Positions 46,359 through 56,078 of a stretch of 64,000 nt of DNA are shown here, in pieces. Location: contig JABDFX010000008.1 in assembly GCA_013286315.1 (NCBI GenBank), forward strand, positions 1 to 64,000. Direction: 5' to 3'. This stretch comes from Bacteroidota bacterium (GTDB lineage: Bacteria > Bacteroidota > Bacteroidia > Chitinophagales > Chitinophagaceae). Under the pieces are notes generated by a model that was given only the letters and a program-made list of their open reading frames with translations, was not told the origin of the DNA and made no database searches. Numbering within the stretch: position 1 is the first letter of the stretch; every line of letters starts with the position of its first letter. The position numbers and the translations under genes are program-made.

Positions 46359-46616
46359 CTAGCGATAATAATTATTTATCCATTCGCTTAATGCCTGCAC
46401 AAACGCTGAACTCCCCTGCATCACCCATTTGCCCATATATATAGAAATAGTCATGGTGGGTTTTCCTGTCATTCGCAGGATAAATGTATTTGGCATGCCA
46501 AAGGCCGGCAGTTTGCCAGATGCAGTTAGTGTGCCGGAATAAGTTTGACCTTCTGCTTCTATGGAAAATGGGATCGGCGCGTTGTTGTTTGTGGGCTTTC
46601 TATAATTCTCTGCCAT
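46359..46616 (-). CDS. Small hypothetical protein
   Basis: 85 residues starting MAENYRKPTNNNAPIPFSIE (ATG at 46616). It has an Ig/beta-like look: EGQTYSGTLTASGKLP, GKPTMTISIYMGKWVMQGS, and a closing helix (AFVQALSEWINNYYR). No family is recognised. It converges with the DinB gene, 11 bases apart. Confidence 0.6.
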   Translation of the reverse strand: MAENYRKPTNNNAPIPFSIEAEGQTYSGTLTASGKLPAFGMPNTFILRMTGKPTMTISIYMGKWVMQGSSAFVQALSEWINNYYR

Positions 46617-46762
46617 GACACAAAAGTAGTCATTGAATCGCCGGCAAAACATCGGCCTCTTTAAAAAAATTATTCGACGTTCATAGGTTAATATAATTGG
46701 TTCATGGGTACCAGTGATCCGTTCGTATTTCTATGCTCTCAAAGGAATTTTGCCTTTGCAAT

Positions 46763-47206
46763 TCATGGCAATTTATATCCCTGACGTGCGAGTAATTTCC
46801 AGCCTTCACCCTTTTTTATCCAAATCATCAAAATACCGATTTTTAAGTCCAGGGGAGCCCCGTCCCGGGTCCCCTTAATTGAACAGATATTCCGTACGAT
46901 CGCCGTATTGTCAGTCACAGTTATGATCTGGTTTGCATTATCTATCTGAAAGAATTTAACTGGTCCCGATAATACATCCTTTATAAATTCCGATTTATTC
47001 TGTACAGCCCCTGTAGAATGGCCGTAACTTAAATCTTCTGCCGTTAACTTGTCCAGCGTGGATTTATCCGGCGAAATCATTGCTTTATTTAAAGTCTCAA
47101 TGGAAGATTCAATTTCTTTATCCGGTTTCTGTGCATTTGCACTGGTGTAAACGAGAAAACTGAACATAAGCAGGAAAATCCGGTTAGCCATGATTGATAT
47201 TTTCAT
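46763..47206 (-). CDS. Secreted NTF2-like (DUF4440-type) protein
   Basis: 147 residues with a signal peptide (ANRIFLLMFSFLVYTSANAQ); the ATG at 47191 would give a shorter version of the same peptide. The mature part is an NTF2-like cone: IETLNKAMISPDKSTLDKLT, LSYGHSTGAVQNKSEFI, WIKKGEGWKLLARQGYKL. A periplasmic binding or enzyme-like role is possible; the substrate is unknown. Confidence 0.82.
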   Translation of the reverse strand: MKISIMANRIFLLMFSFLVYTSANAQKPDKEIESSIETLNKAMISPDKSTLDKLTAEDLSYGHSTGAVQNKSEFIKDVLSGPVKFFQIDNANQIITVTDNTAIVRNICSIKGTRDGAPLDLKIGILMIWIKKGEGWKLLARQGYKLP

Positions 47207-47391
47207 CCAAGATACATATCAATCGCCAGTTGAAGCAAAAATGATGCACCATGGAGGGAAGTTAGCTCCGTGAAATAATTATTAAGTTATGAGTCCTGAA
47301 TGTGAGTTAAATATTAATAATTAAAGAAGTTTTTAAAACTGACGGGAATAAAATGAATCGGACTTAATTTAGCGATAAGATATTTAACGGC

Positions 47392-47961
47392 ATGACAAAG
47401 GAACAAGCTGTCCACGTAGCTGACACGATCATCCATCTCTATAAACAATATGGCGGGTCAGAATATGCCGGAGAAAAGGTATCCCAGCTGGAACATATGG
47501 TTCAGACTGCAGAGCTGGCCGAATCGGGTGGCTTTGATGAAGAAGTCATATTAGCCGCGTTTCTTCACGACATCGGGCATATAACAGAAGAGGCAACGGA
47601 AGAAAATGAAATGGATGAATATGGAATCAAAGATCATGAGGCCCTGGGTGCACAATATTTATCTGAAAATGGATTTTCATATAAAATATCAAAACTGGTC
47701 GCTTCACATGTGCAGGCGAAAAGATATTTGACCCGAAAGGACCCGGATTATTTCAACCAGCTATCTGAAGCGAGCCGGAAAACACTCGATTTTCAGGGAG
47801 GTGTGATGACTGGTGAGGAAGCAAACGCTTTTGAAAAAGATCCTCTTTTTTCTGAAATCATTATGATGAGAAGATGGGACGAACAGGCAAAGGTTCAGGA
47901 TAAGCCATTGCCTGATCTAAACCATTTCCATGACATGATCGTGCATCATCTCGTTTCGTAA
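47392..47961 (+). CDS. PhnZ-like HD-domain di-iron oxygenase (phosphonate catabolism)
   Basis: 189 residues. HD motif: H59-D60 (FLHDIGH), with H35 (SQLEHM), H82 (KDHEALG) and H106 (ASHVQAK) as further iron ligands. Y25 and E28 (EYAGEKVSQ) line up with the Tyr/Glu pair that gates the active site in PhnZ, as I recall the PhnZ structure. PhnZ cleaves the C-P bond of 2-amino-1-hydroxyethylphosphonate to glycine and phosphate. It is first of a tight set with a DUF5690 protein and a TIGR03364-type oxidoreductase. No PhnY-star dioxygenase is in view. Confidence 0.85.
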   Translation: MTKEQAVHVADTIIHLYKQYGGSEYAGEKVSQLEHMVQTAELAESGGFDEEVILAAFLHDIGHITEEATEENEMDEYGIKDHEALGAQYLSENGFSYKISKLVASHVQAKRYLTRKDPDYFNQLSEASRKTLDFQGGVMTGEEANAFEKDPLFSEIIMMRRWDEQAKVQDKPLPDLNHFHDMIVHHLVS

Positions 47962-47982
47962 AATAATTTCTGAAATAATATT

Positions 47983-49266
47983 TTGCAAAATTCCCTGACC
48001 TTATCGCCCGCAAGGAATAAACTGGCAGTCACACTATTTGCATCCATCATTACATTTCTGACATACTGTACCGTGTATGGATTCCGAAAAGGATTTACCA
48101 TCTGCACTTTTGATGGAATGGCTTATGCAGGCGTCAGTTATAAGGTATGGCTGGTGATCAGTCAGGTATTGGGATATGCCAGCAGTAAATTTTATGGGAT
48201 CCGGTTTATTTCGGAATTAAAAAAAATGGGTCGGGGGAATGTGATTTTATACCTGACCGGTATATCCTGGCTGGCACTTTTGCTGTTTGCGATAACACCG
48301 GCACCCTGGAACATATTATTTATGTTTATCAATGGATTTCCGCTGGGCATGATCTGGGGTATTATTTTTTCTTATGTGGAGGGCCGGATGACTACGGATT
48401 TCATAGGGGCTGCCCTTTCCGTCAGTTTTATTTTTTCATCCGGGTTCGTAAAATCCATTGCAGAATATATCCGGTTGCATTTTAATATCACAGAGTTATG
48501 GGTGCCCTTTTACACCGGGCTCGCATTTGCAATCCCGCTGATAGTTTGTGTTATTTTCCTGGAAAAGATTCCACCTCCGACCGAAGAAGATATTAATGCC
48601 CGGAGTAAGCGGCTCCCCATGTCCAAAGAAGACAGGAAAAAATTTGTAAGGATTTTCTTCCCGGGTTTGGTTGCTGCCATGAGTGTATACGTTTTTTCCA
48701 CTATGTTCAGGGACCTCAGGGATAATTTTATTGCTGATATGTGGATAGAAAACGGTTATGGAAACCAACCTTCTTTATTTACAAAAACCGAAACGCCCGT
48801 CAGTGTGATTTTGCTTATCCTGATGGGCAGTATGATATTGGTAAAAAATAATCTCAAAGCGTTTAAGTTTACTCATTATATCATTATCACCGGATTTTTA
48901 ATTACAGGAATTACCAGTTTGCTTTATATAGGACATCTTATTACACCCTTTTGGTGGCTGGCACTGGTAGGATTGGGGTTGTATACGACCTATATACCAT
49001 TTAACTGTATTTTTTTTGAAAGGCTGATAGCAACATTTAAATACCCGGGGACCGTTGGATTCCTGATTTATGTGGCCGACTCTTTTGGATACCTGGGTAG
49101 CGTTGTAGTGTTGTTTACAAAAGAATTTCTCAGGTTAAAAATAAACTGGTCCAATTTTTATTCCCATGGAGTAGTCATATTATCGGTTTTGGGAATCGCC
49201 GGCGCCATCTTGTCTCTATTATATTTTTCGAGTAAATTCGGGAAAACAATTCCCGGCAATGGCTAA
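47983..49266 (+). CDS. DUF5690 membrane protein (transporter-like)
   Basis: 427 residues with about 12 helices, MFS-like in layout. Conserved family stretch: KLAVTLFASIITFLTYCTVYG and KVWLVISQVLGYASSKFYGI, then FISELKKMGRGNVI. The start is a TTG at 47983, as no ATG exists near the family N-terminus; an ATT precedes it directly. The gene lies between the HD oxygenase (21 bp) and the FAD oxidoreductase (8-bp overlap), which fits a role in uptake of their substrate or export of a product; this is inferred from context. Confidence 0.85.
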   Translation: MQNSLTLSPARNKLAVTLFASIITFLTYCTVYGFRKGFTICTFDGMAYAGVSYKVWLVISQVLGYASSKFYGIRFISELKKMGRGNVILYLTGISWLALLLFAITPAPWNILFMFINGFPLGMIWGIIFSYVEGRMTTDFIGAALSVSFIFSSGFVKSIAEYIRLHFNITELWVPFYTGLAFAIPLIVCVIFLEKIPPPTEEDINARSKRLPMSKEDRKKFVRIFFPGLVAAMSVYVFSTMFRDLRDNFIADMWIENGYGNQPSLFTKTETPVSVILLILMGSMILVKNNLKAFKFTHYIIITGFLITGITSLLYIGHLITPFWWLALVGLGLYTTYIPFNCIFFERLIATFKYPGTVGFLIYVADSFGYLGSVVVLFTKEFLRLKINWSNFYSHGVVILSVLGIAGAILSLLYFSSKFGKTIPGNG

Positions 49267-50383
49267 TAAATCAGCTATCGTAGTGGGGGCAGGAATAGTC
49301 GGTATGGCTACCGCAAGAGCCCTGGCCCTTAATGGGTATGTTGTAAACGTATATGAAAGAAATTTGAAGGCATCAGGTGCCTCCGTCAGGAATTTTGGCA
49401 TGGTATGGCCAATAGGACAACCGGCAGGTAAATTGTATGAACGGGCGATCAGAAGTCGCAATTGCTGGAAGGATATAGGCGATTCAAGCAGATTATGGTA
49501 TGATCCTGTAGGAAGTTTACACCTTGCATATAACCAGATAGAATGGCAGGTGCTACAGGAATTATTTGAAACATTTAAAGAAGAAGGGCGTGATGTTGTT
49601 ATGCTGAATACGAATGAAGTGCATTCCAGATCAGGTATTGCCAAAAAAGAAAACTGCCTGGGTGGTTTATTTAGTCGCGAAGAATTGATTATAGATCCCA
49701 GGGAAGCCATTGCCATATTACCCGAATATTTTCAGTCTACTCTGAATATTCAATTTAACTGGGGAAAGGCAGTCACAGCTACCTCGTCCGGGAATATTAC
49801 TTCGGGCTCTGAAAGGTTTAACGCAGACCTGATATTTATTTGCAGTGGTTCCGATTTTAAAACATTATACCCCGGGGAATTTGAAAAATTCCCGCTTACC
49901 AAATGCAAACTGCAGATGATGAGATGGAAGGAAGAGGGATCGCCAAGAATTGGCGCTTCACTCTGCGGCGGTCTTTCTCTCATACATTATCCAAGTTTCA
50001 GAGCAGCCCCCTCACTCCACGAATTAAGACAATACTATGAAAAGGAGTTGCCGGAATATTTGGAATGGGGAATCCATGTGATGGTTTCGCAGAATCACCT
50101 GGGTCATCTCACCATTGGAGACTCACACGAATATGGCCTGTCACCTGATCCTTTTGATAAACAATGCATAAACGAATTAATTCTGAAATACCTGAATCAG
50201 TTTACCTCACTACGCAATCCAAAATTAATTGAAACCTGGAACGGGGTGTATGGCAAACTGACCAATAACGATACTGAAATATTTTACTCACCTGAACCCG
50301 GGGTTTACATATTAAACGGAGTTGGGGGAACAGGAATGACTATGTCCTTTGGTCTTGCCGAAGAAGTTGTCAATGTGTTATGA
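49259..50383 (+). CDS. FAD-dependent oxidoreductase, TIGR03364 type (phosphonate-associated)
   Basis: 374 residues of the DAO/glycine-oxidase fold. FAD motif: VVGAGIVGMATARALALNG, with YERNLKASGASVRNFGMVWP following, and the late FAD loop YILNGVGGTGMTMSFGLAEE. The ASVRNFGMVWPIGQP stretch is typical of the TIGR03364 group found in phosphonate operons, where members oxidise N-alkylated aminoethylphosphonates. It starts 8 bp inside the DUF5690 gene, so coupled. Localised in the cytoplasm. Confidence 0.85.
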   Translation: MANKSAIVVGAGIVGMATARALALNGYVVNVYERNLKASGASVRNFGMVWPIGQPAGKLYERAIRSRNCWKDIGDSSRLWYDPVGSLHLAYNQIEWQVLQELFETFKEEGRDVVMLNTNEVHSRSGIAKKENCLGGLFSREELIIDPREAIAILPEYFQSTLNIQFNWGKAVTATSSGNITSGSERFNADLIFICSGSDFKTLYPGEFEKFPLTKCKLQMMRWKEEGSPRIGASLCGGLSLIHYPSFRAAPSLHELRQYYEKELPEYLEWGIHVMVSQNHLGHLTIGDSHEYGLSPDPFDKQCINELILKYLNQFTSLRNPKLIETWNGVYGKLTNNDTEIFYSPEPGVYILNGVGGTGMTMSFGLAEEVVNVL

Positions 50384-50660
50384 TTCTGCACTTGTAGTTA
50401 TTTCCAATAATATTTCTTTTTTATTAACTGCTATTATGAAATAGTTATTTGGAAGTATATCATTCCCGAAATCTGTTCCACGAACATAATATTGAATTAG
50501 CCTGCCAATAACATTTTAGTCATACCGATCCTTTCCATGTTGGGTGATTAGTTTTCTGTTAAAATTATTAACAATTAGTTTTTTTTTAGTTAATCACACG
50601 GAAATACGTCGCCGATACTTTCGCCGACGACAATCGCTAAAATAATTTAAAACTTCGCTT

Positions 50661-53207
50661 ATGACCAACAGAATCACCCTGCAAGACTATTTTAAATTAT
50701 TCCTCATCACCATTTTACTTTTACCTCTTTTCACCCGGGCAGGCAACTATCCCCCGGGGGAACCGAAGATCATTACCGGGCTGGTATTATCAGAAACTGA
50801 TCAGTCTCCTGTGGCAGGAGCTTCTATCGTTGTGAAAGGTTCCAAAGCGGGTACCTCATCCGGATTCGATGGAAAATTTTCAATTAAGGCAAAAGAAGGC
50901 GACGTGCTTGTAATCACCGGAGTCGGAATTACAAAACAGGAAATAACTGTCGGCGCCGACAGCTACCTGTCAATCTCGGTAGTTACGAACAGCAAAAACC
51001 TGAATGAAGTGGTGGTAACGGCAACGGGTATCCGAAAAGACTCCAAAAAGCTTGGTTATTCCATTCAGACTGTAGATGCATCCAAACTCACACAGGCTCG
51101 GGAAGCGGATCCCATCAATGCATTGAAGGGAAATGCGGCCGGTTTGCAAGTCAATATTACTTCGGAAGTGGGTCATTCACCCGATGTGATTATACGAGGA
51201 GAGAACGCACCTACTGACAGGCCTATGTTTGTGGTTGACGGTGTGCCACTCAGTTCTGATACGTACAATTTTAATTCGGATGATATTGATACCTACACCA
51301 TATTAAAAGGACCCAATGCGGCAGCGCTCTATGGCTTCCAGGGAAAAAATGGCGCAATAATCATTACTACCAAAAAGGGTGCAAGTGCCAAAGGTCATAC
51401 AGTAGTGACTTTTAATTCTACGACCCAGTGGAACCAGGGATTTCTTGCCTTGCCCAAATACCAGGATACTTATGGTCCCGGTGACAACGGCAAATATGCA
51501 TTCGGTGGAGGTGGTTCGAGTCCCCAGTCATATTTTGGTAACGGAGCTATTGGTGTCGGAAACAATGACTATGACTATGATGTTTGGGGACCACAGTTCA
51601 GGGGTCAGTTATTGCCACAATATGACGGAGCGTATGACCCGGCTCAGACATATACTACAACATTTGCCGATGGTTCAACTTACTCCGGACATGTGGCGCC
51701 CACACCTTGGCTGGCACGTGGAAAGGACAATCTGAAGCAATATATACAAACCGGACTTCTTTCTGTTAACAGTGTTTCAGTAAGCTCATCATCTGATAAA
51801 ACTGACATCCGTTTTTCTGTCGGAAACACTTATCAAAAAGGAATCGTTCCGAATACGGAACTGAACAATTTTAATTTTGCAGGAAGTATAGTTCAGCGTT
51901 TTAACGATAAGCTGACTGCCACTGCCTATTTTAACTTCAGCAGGCAATCCACACCCAATCTTCCGGATGTTGTATATGGACCCAACAGTATGATCTATAA
52001 TATTATTATCTGGGGCGGTGCGGACTGGGCCATGAGTGACATGAGAAATTACTGGCAAACGGGAAAGGTAGGTATCCAACAGAAATATGAAGAGTTCTAT
52101 CGATACAATAACCCTTATTTCATGTCATATGAGTGGCTGAGGGGGCATTATCAAAATAATGAGTATGGATATGTATCGCTGAATTATAAAATCAATAATG
52201 ATCTGGATATACAATTGAGGCCGAGTATGACAGCTTATGACATGATGAACAACGAAAAGATGCCTTATTCTGCCGGAGCCTATGGAAGACCGTTAAGACA
52301 GGGAGACTACCGGGAAGACCGGAGAGCGCTGTTTGAATCCAATACGGATGCACAGATCAGGTATCATAAAAATCAAATAGCCGGTTGGCTGGACGTATCG
52401 GCATTAGGTGGACTAAATGTTCGTAGTGAAACATTCAATTCTAATTTTACATCAACCAACTATCTGAATGTACCAGGCGTATATTCCTTCTCCAATTCTT
52501 TGAATGCGCTTACGGGTAGTACATTCAATTCAAACCTGCTGGTATTGAGCGCCTACTATTCTGTTGACCTGGGATATAAAACCTTTATAACTGCCAATAT
52601 CACAGGAAGAGTGGATAAATCATCTTCCCTGCCTCCCAGCGGGGACAGCTATTTTTATCCTTCCTATAATCTGGCAACCGTTGTTTCTGATTATGTGAAA
52701 TTGCCAACGGTTATTTCATTCCTGAAAGTCAGAGGATCCTATGCTGAAAGTAAGGACGGTGGTACTTCGCCATTTTTCTCACCGAATGTAAGTTCCACAC
52801 CAGCCAGCCAATATGGTTATTACTGGAATTCGCCGTATGATGGTCCTACTTATAAATTTGCGCAAACCTATAACCTGGCACCCACTTATTCTGCGCAGAA
52901 CAGTGCCGTATACACCGATCAGACAGTTAGCCCCGATATTGTTACGCAAAGCAGACAGGCAACTGAATTCGGTGCAGATATCCGGTTTTTCAACAATCGC
53001 CTGGGTTTTGATATCACAAAGTATCACTATAAAAACACGCAGATTGTCGCTCAGGGAACTTCGTCTGCTTCGGGTTATTCATCTTTCCTGACTAATGGAA
53101 ATGCATACACGAATGACGGATGGGAGATAGTGATGAATGCGAAACCGTTTGTAAATCCAAACGGATGGAGCTGGAACGTCGTAGTCAATTATGGAAGACT
53201 ACATTAG
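50661..53207 (+). CDS. SusC/RagA-type TonB-linked receptor, N-terminal part of a broken gene
   Basis: 848 codons. Signal peptide (residues 1-27), CarboxypepD_reg-like domain (about 37-110, GASIVVKGSKAGTSSGFDGKF), TonB box region (NEVVVTATGIRKDSKKLGYS), plug (ALKGNAAGLQVNITSEVG; MFVVDGVPLSS) and most of the barrel. The reading ends shortly after GWSWNVVVNYG at a TAG, where full-length SusC proteins continue for another 250-300 residues. The remaining barrel lies in another frame from 53191. A possible -7 element TACTTTCG lies at 50616. The intact SusD follows. Confidence 0.85.
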   Translation: MTNRITLQDYFKLFLITILLLPLFTRAGNYPPGEPKIITGLVLSETDQSPVAGASIVVKGSKAGTSSGFDGKFSIKAKEGDVLVITGVGITKQEITVGADSYLSISVVTNSKNLNEVVVTATGIRKDSKKLGYSIQTVDASKLTQAREADPINALKGNAAGLQVNITSEVGHSPDVIIRGENAPTDRPMFVVDGVPLSSDTYNFNSDDIDTYTILKGPNAAALYGFQGKNGAIIITTKKGASAKGHTVVTFNSTTQWNQGFLALPKYQDTYGPGDNGKYAFGGGGSSPQSYFGNGAIGVGNNDYDYDVWGPQFRGQLLPQYDGAYDPAQTYTTTFADGSTYSGHVAPTPWLARGKDNLKQYIQTGLLSVNSVSVSSSSDKTDIRFSVGNTYQKGIVPNTELNNFNFAGSIVQRFNDKLTATAYFNFSRQSTPNLPDVVYGPNSMIYNIIIWGGADWAMSDMRNYWQTGKVGIQQKYEEFYRYNNPYFMSYEWLRGHYQNNEYGYVSLNYKINNDLDIQLRPSMTAYDMMNNEKMPYSAGAYGRPLRQGDYREDRRALFESNTDAQIRYHKNQIAGWLDVSALGGLNVRSETFNSNFTSTNYLNVPGVYSFSNSLNALTGSTFNSNLLVLSAYYSVDLGYKTFITANITGRVDKSSSLPPSGDSYFYPSYNLATVVSDYVKLPTVISFLKVRGSYAESKDGGTSPFFSPNVSSTPASQYGYYWNSPYDGPTYKFAQTYNLAPTYSAQNSAVYTDQTVSPDIVTQSRQATEFGADIRFFNNRLGFDITKYHYKNTQIVAQGTSSASGYSSFLTNGNAYTNDGWEIVMNAKPFVNPNGWSWNVVVNYGRLH

Positions 53208-53751
53208 AAAGAAAACACTGCAGGGCGGACGTCATATTGAAAGTGCGGAAGGTGCACTGGGAGCTGCCAGACCGATGGATGAAGCCAATATCGCTGCATA
53301 TACCGGACAAGGTGTGAATTTATCCGGTCCCAACGGTATAGCGCTGGATCCGATTACCGGCCAGATCACAAATATGAAGGAACTGACAGTGACTCCCAAT
53401 ACAACCAAGAGCCAGGTGCAACCTTTTGTAACACGTGAAGCATCCATCGCCGATCTGGACATTGTAAAAAAGACTTATGCCAAACTGAGGGAGGTAACCA
53501 TTACCTATAATGTACCACAGAAACTTCTTGGTAACAATGGTGTAATTCGCAGTGCCAGTATTTCGCTGGTGGGTCGAAACCTATTGTACTTCTTCCCGGA
53601 AAAATTCAAGGACGTAGATGTGGATCAGTATTCCCAGGCAACTTATTCCGTGCAGGCAAATGGGCAATATACCAGTTCCCCTTCTTATCTGACCGGATTG
53701 CAGACACCAACGACTCGTAGTTACGGATTCAATATCAATCTGACCTTTTAA
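53191..53751 (+). CDS. C-terminal fragment of the same SusC gene (frame +1)
   Basis: 186 codons continuing the SusC barrel: LQGGRHIESAEGALGAARPM, KKTYAKLREVTITYNVPQKL, ISLVGRNLLYFF, and the terminal strand SYGFNINLTF. It overlaps the end of the first part by 17 bases in a different frame. The stretch normally between the two parts (YG-x-I/W-G, NPDW, D-x-R-x-GG motifs, about 80-100 residues) is not found in any frame, so bases have been lost as well as the frame. Not a separate protein. It has no ribosome binding site of its own that I can see. Confidence 0.75.
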   Translation: MEDYIRKKTLQGGRHIESAEGALGAARPMDEANIAAYTGQGVNLSGPNGIALDPITGQITNMKELTVTPNTTKSQVQPFVTREASIADLDIVKKTYAKLREVTITYNVPQKLLGNNGVIRSASISLVGRNLLYFFPEKFKDVDVDQYSQATYSVQANGQYTSSPSYLTGLQTPTTRSYGFNINLTF

Positions 53752-53768
53752 TTCTTAAAGAAAAAATT

Positions 53769-55403
53769 ATGAAAAATATAAAAAATATATTTTTAATCGC
53801 AGTCGCTTTTTTAGTGGCTACTTCCTGCAATAAACAAATTGAGGAGAAACAAAAGGATCCGAATGATCCGACCAAAGTGCCTTCCAGTTTAATCCTGGGT
53901 ACCGTGCTGACGGATATCTCCGGAACCGGAACCGCGGGAAGACTCAGTGCAACAGGCTCCAGTGAGGGTGTAAATTCCTGGGATGGTGCACACCGCTGGA
54001 ACCAGTACCATTGCAGTAATTACGATTACTATGATAATAATATATATTCCTGGACCAATGGCAATTTTGATCCCTACTTGGTGTTGAAAAATGTGATTCA
54101 GATGGAAAACGAAGCAACCGCCATCGGAACATCGAAATTAAATCCCTATGAAGCCGTGGGGCGGTTTGTACGTGCATATTATTTCTATAATCTGACTTCC
54201 ATGTTTGGGGACGTACCTCTCACGGATGCACTGCAGGGCGTGACAAATAAAACACCGACATATACTCCCCAGGCGCAGGTATTCGCTTATGTGTTGAATC
54301 AACTGGATACAGCGAACAGCGATTTTGCGGCACTGATTGCGGCCAATGATGTTTCCCTGTCTCCTTCACAGGATATTTTTTACGCGGGCAATCTCTCAGC
54401 CTGGCAAAAACTGGTAAATACCTTCAAACTCAGGGTGCTGGTTAGTGTAAGTAAGCATGCGGCCGACTTAAATGCACCGGCCCAATTTTCGGCCATAATG
54501 AGTAATCCATCCACATATCCGATTTTCACAGGTCAGAAGGATGACCTGAAATTTGTTTACAATCCCGGGGGCGCGAATATTTACAGCACATACCCATTCA
54601 ATCCCAGTAATTTCGGATCCATTGCGGCCAGGTTTAATATGGCGGATACTTATATGAAGACAATGGTATCATTGAATGATGCCCGCGTTTTTATTACTAC
54701 GGAACCCGCCTGGGCACTGGTTAAAACAGATACAGCCAATGCCGCACAGTATAAATATTTTGCCGGCGCGAGCACGGGAGAATCCCTTGCCACTATGTAT
54801 AATAATGCGAACGCGGGTCTTTATTCTTTTATCAACCGTTACAGATATTACAGCAATTTTACCGGGGAGCCAAATTCACTCGTTGGGTTCAAAGAAATGT
54901 GTTTCAATATTGCGGAAGGAATTATCAGAGGTTGGTACACTGGAAATGCAGAAACCTGGTATAAGTTGGGGATTACTGAGTCGATGGCTTTTTATGGAAT
55001 TGATATAACTAAAACCAGTTTTACCACTTATTTTCTACCGCCGGGCAATAGTTCTGTAACAGAAGTTCAGCCCTTTCCTTTCACATTTGATTTTAATACT
55101 TATTATACCCAGCCTACAGTTCAGCTTTCTACTGATCAGGCTACAGCAATTAATCAAATCGTCTTACAGAAATATATCGCATCTTTCCAGAATTCAGGAT
55201 ATGAACCTTATTATAACTGGCGCAGAACCGGTGTTCCCGCTTTTGAAGGAGGAACTGGAGTAGGTAATAATGGTATCGTTCCGGTGAGATGGGCCTATCC
55301 TGTAAAAGAACAATCACAAAATGCAGCTAATTGGAACGCAGCACTGAAAGCGCAGGGATTTACGCAGGATGACCTGAACCAGGTGATGTGGGTGATTAAA
55401 TAA
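53769..55403 (+). CDS. SusD/RagB-type outer-membrane lipoprotein (SusD-like_2)
   Basis: 544 residues with a lipoprotein signal (FLIAVAFLVATSC, Cys20). Features of the SusD-like_2 group: DPNDPTKVPSSLILGTVLT, the TPR-like helices (YEAVGRFVRAYYFYNLTSMF; VFAYVLNQLDTANSDFA; WQKLVNTFKLRVLVSVSKH) and the end block YNWRRTGVPAF then IVPVRWAYPVKEQSQN. It should sit as a lid on the SusC barrel and bind nutrient. It is intact although its SusC partner is broken. It is 17 bases after the SusC fragment. Confidence 0.92.
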   Translation: MKNIKNIFLIAVAFLVATSCNKQIEEKQKDPNDPTKVPSSLILGTVLTDISGTGTAGRLSATGSSEGVNSWDGAHRWNQYHCSNYDYYDNNIYSWTNGNFDPYLVLKNVIQMENEATAIGTSKLNPYEAVGRFVRAYYFYNLTSMFGDVPLTDALQGVTNKTPTYTPQAQVFAYVLNQLDTANSDFAALIAANDVSLSPSQDIFYAGNLSAWQKLVNTFKLRVLVSVSKHAADLNAPAQFSAIMSNPSTYPIFTGQKDDLKFVYNPGGANIYSTYPFNPSNFGSIAARFNMADTYMKTMVSLNDARVFITTEPAWALVKTDTANAAQYKYFAGASTGESLATMYNNANAGLYSFINRYRYYSNFTGEPNSLVGFKEMCFNIAEGIIRGWYTGNAETWYKLGITESMAFYGIDITKTSFTTYFLPPGNSSVTEVQPFPFTFDFNTYYTQPTVQLSTDQATAINQIVLQKYIASFQNSGYEPYYNWRRTGVPAFEGGTGVGNNGIVPVRWAYPVKEQSQNAANWNAALKAQGFTQDDLNQVMWVIK

Positions 55404-55452
55404 AAATAAAATTTTTTAAAGGTCAGTATTTATTAGAGCGGTTTAAGTAAGT

Positions 55453-55482
55453 ACAGGCGAAACTTTTCTAAGTTTCGCCTGT
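55453..55482. terminator. Hairpin terminator between SusD and GNAT genes
   Basis: ACAGGCGAAACTT and its perfect complement AAGTTTCGCCTGT flank a 4-base loop (TTCT): a 13-bp stem between convergent genes. A strong T-tract is missing on either side. Confidence 0.75.
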
Positions 55483-55513
55483 GCTATTTCAGTTGTCCGA
55501 ATGATGTCTGTTT

Positions 55514-55945
55514 TCAGACTGTCATATCATAAACCTTCTGCTGTTTTATTTCTTTAAAACCAATACTGCTATAAAAGGCATTGGCTTCTTTACGTATAAT
55601 ATTGCACCTCACCCGGATCATGTGGCAATTTCTGAGCAGGGACCATTCGACGATTTTGTCAACCAGATATCTGCCTAAACCGTTTCTTCTGAAATCTTCG
55701 TCTACGACCAAACCTCCGATTTCCACAAACGGATCAGATTCAATTCTAAGTGAGTAGATGCCGTGGATCCATCCGATAACCTGAGTATCATTCAACAGCG
55801 CATATATGATATGATCACCATTGTCTCTAATGTCCTGCAAACAGCGAAGCATTTTTTCTTTTGTTGACTGGTAGCCCCATTGTTCACACAGATATGCTAT
55901 CGTATGGGCATCATCCATTTCAGCAATACGGGTGTTAAACTGCAT
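55514..55945 (-). CDS. GNAT family N-acetyltransferase
   Basis: 143 residues. Acetyl-CoA motif A reads VVDEDFRRNGLGRYLVDKIV (R/Q-x2-G-x-G/A), preceded by FVEIGGLVV, with motif B NAFYSSIGFKE. The N-terminus TRIAEMDDAHTIAYLCEQWG is typical. The substrate is unknown. It is a single gene converging with SusD. Confidence 0.9.
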   Translation of the reverse strand: MQFNTRIAEMDDAHTIAYLCEQWGYQSTKEKMLRCLQDIRDNGDHIIYALLNDTQVIGWIHGIYSLRIESDPFVEIGGLVVDEDFRRNGLGRYLVDKIVEWSLLRNCHMIRVRCNIIRKEANAFYSSIGFKEIKQQKVYDMTV

Positions 55946-56078
55946 GATTTTTTTTAGTAAAGGTATTTGTCTGCGTAGAGTAATTTCTACATAATCATCA
56001 TGATTTGCCAGAAAAACAGGAATTGCAATGCGTTATGTCTGGCAGGGTTTTAGAAACATACGGGTATAATTACTTGTT

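Noticed and set aside
50384-50660. AT-rich space before SusC as a possible small gene
   Set aside because: No reading of useful length; only a weak -7-like TACTTTCG was found near 50616.
53120-53317. Third reading frame across the SusC break
   Set aside because: It contains no SusC motif and does not bridge the two parts.
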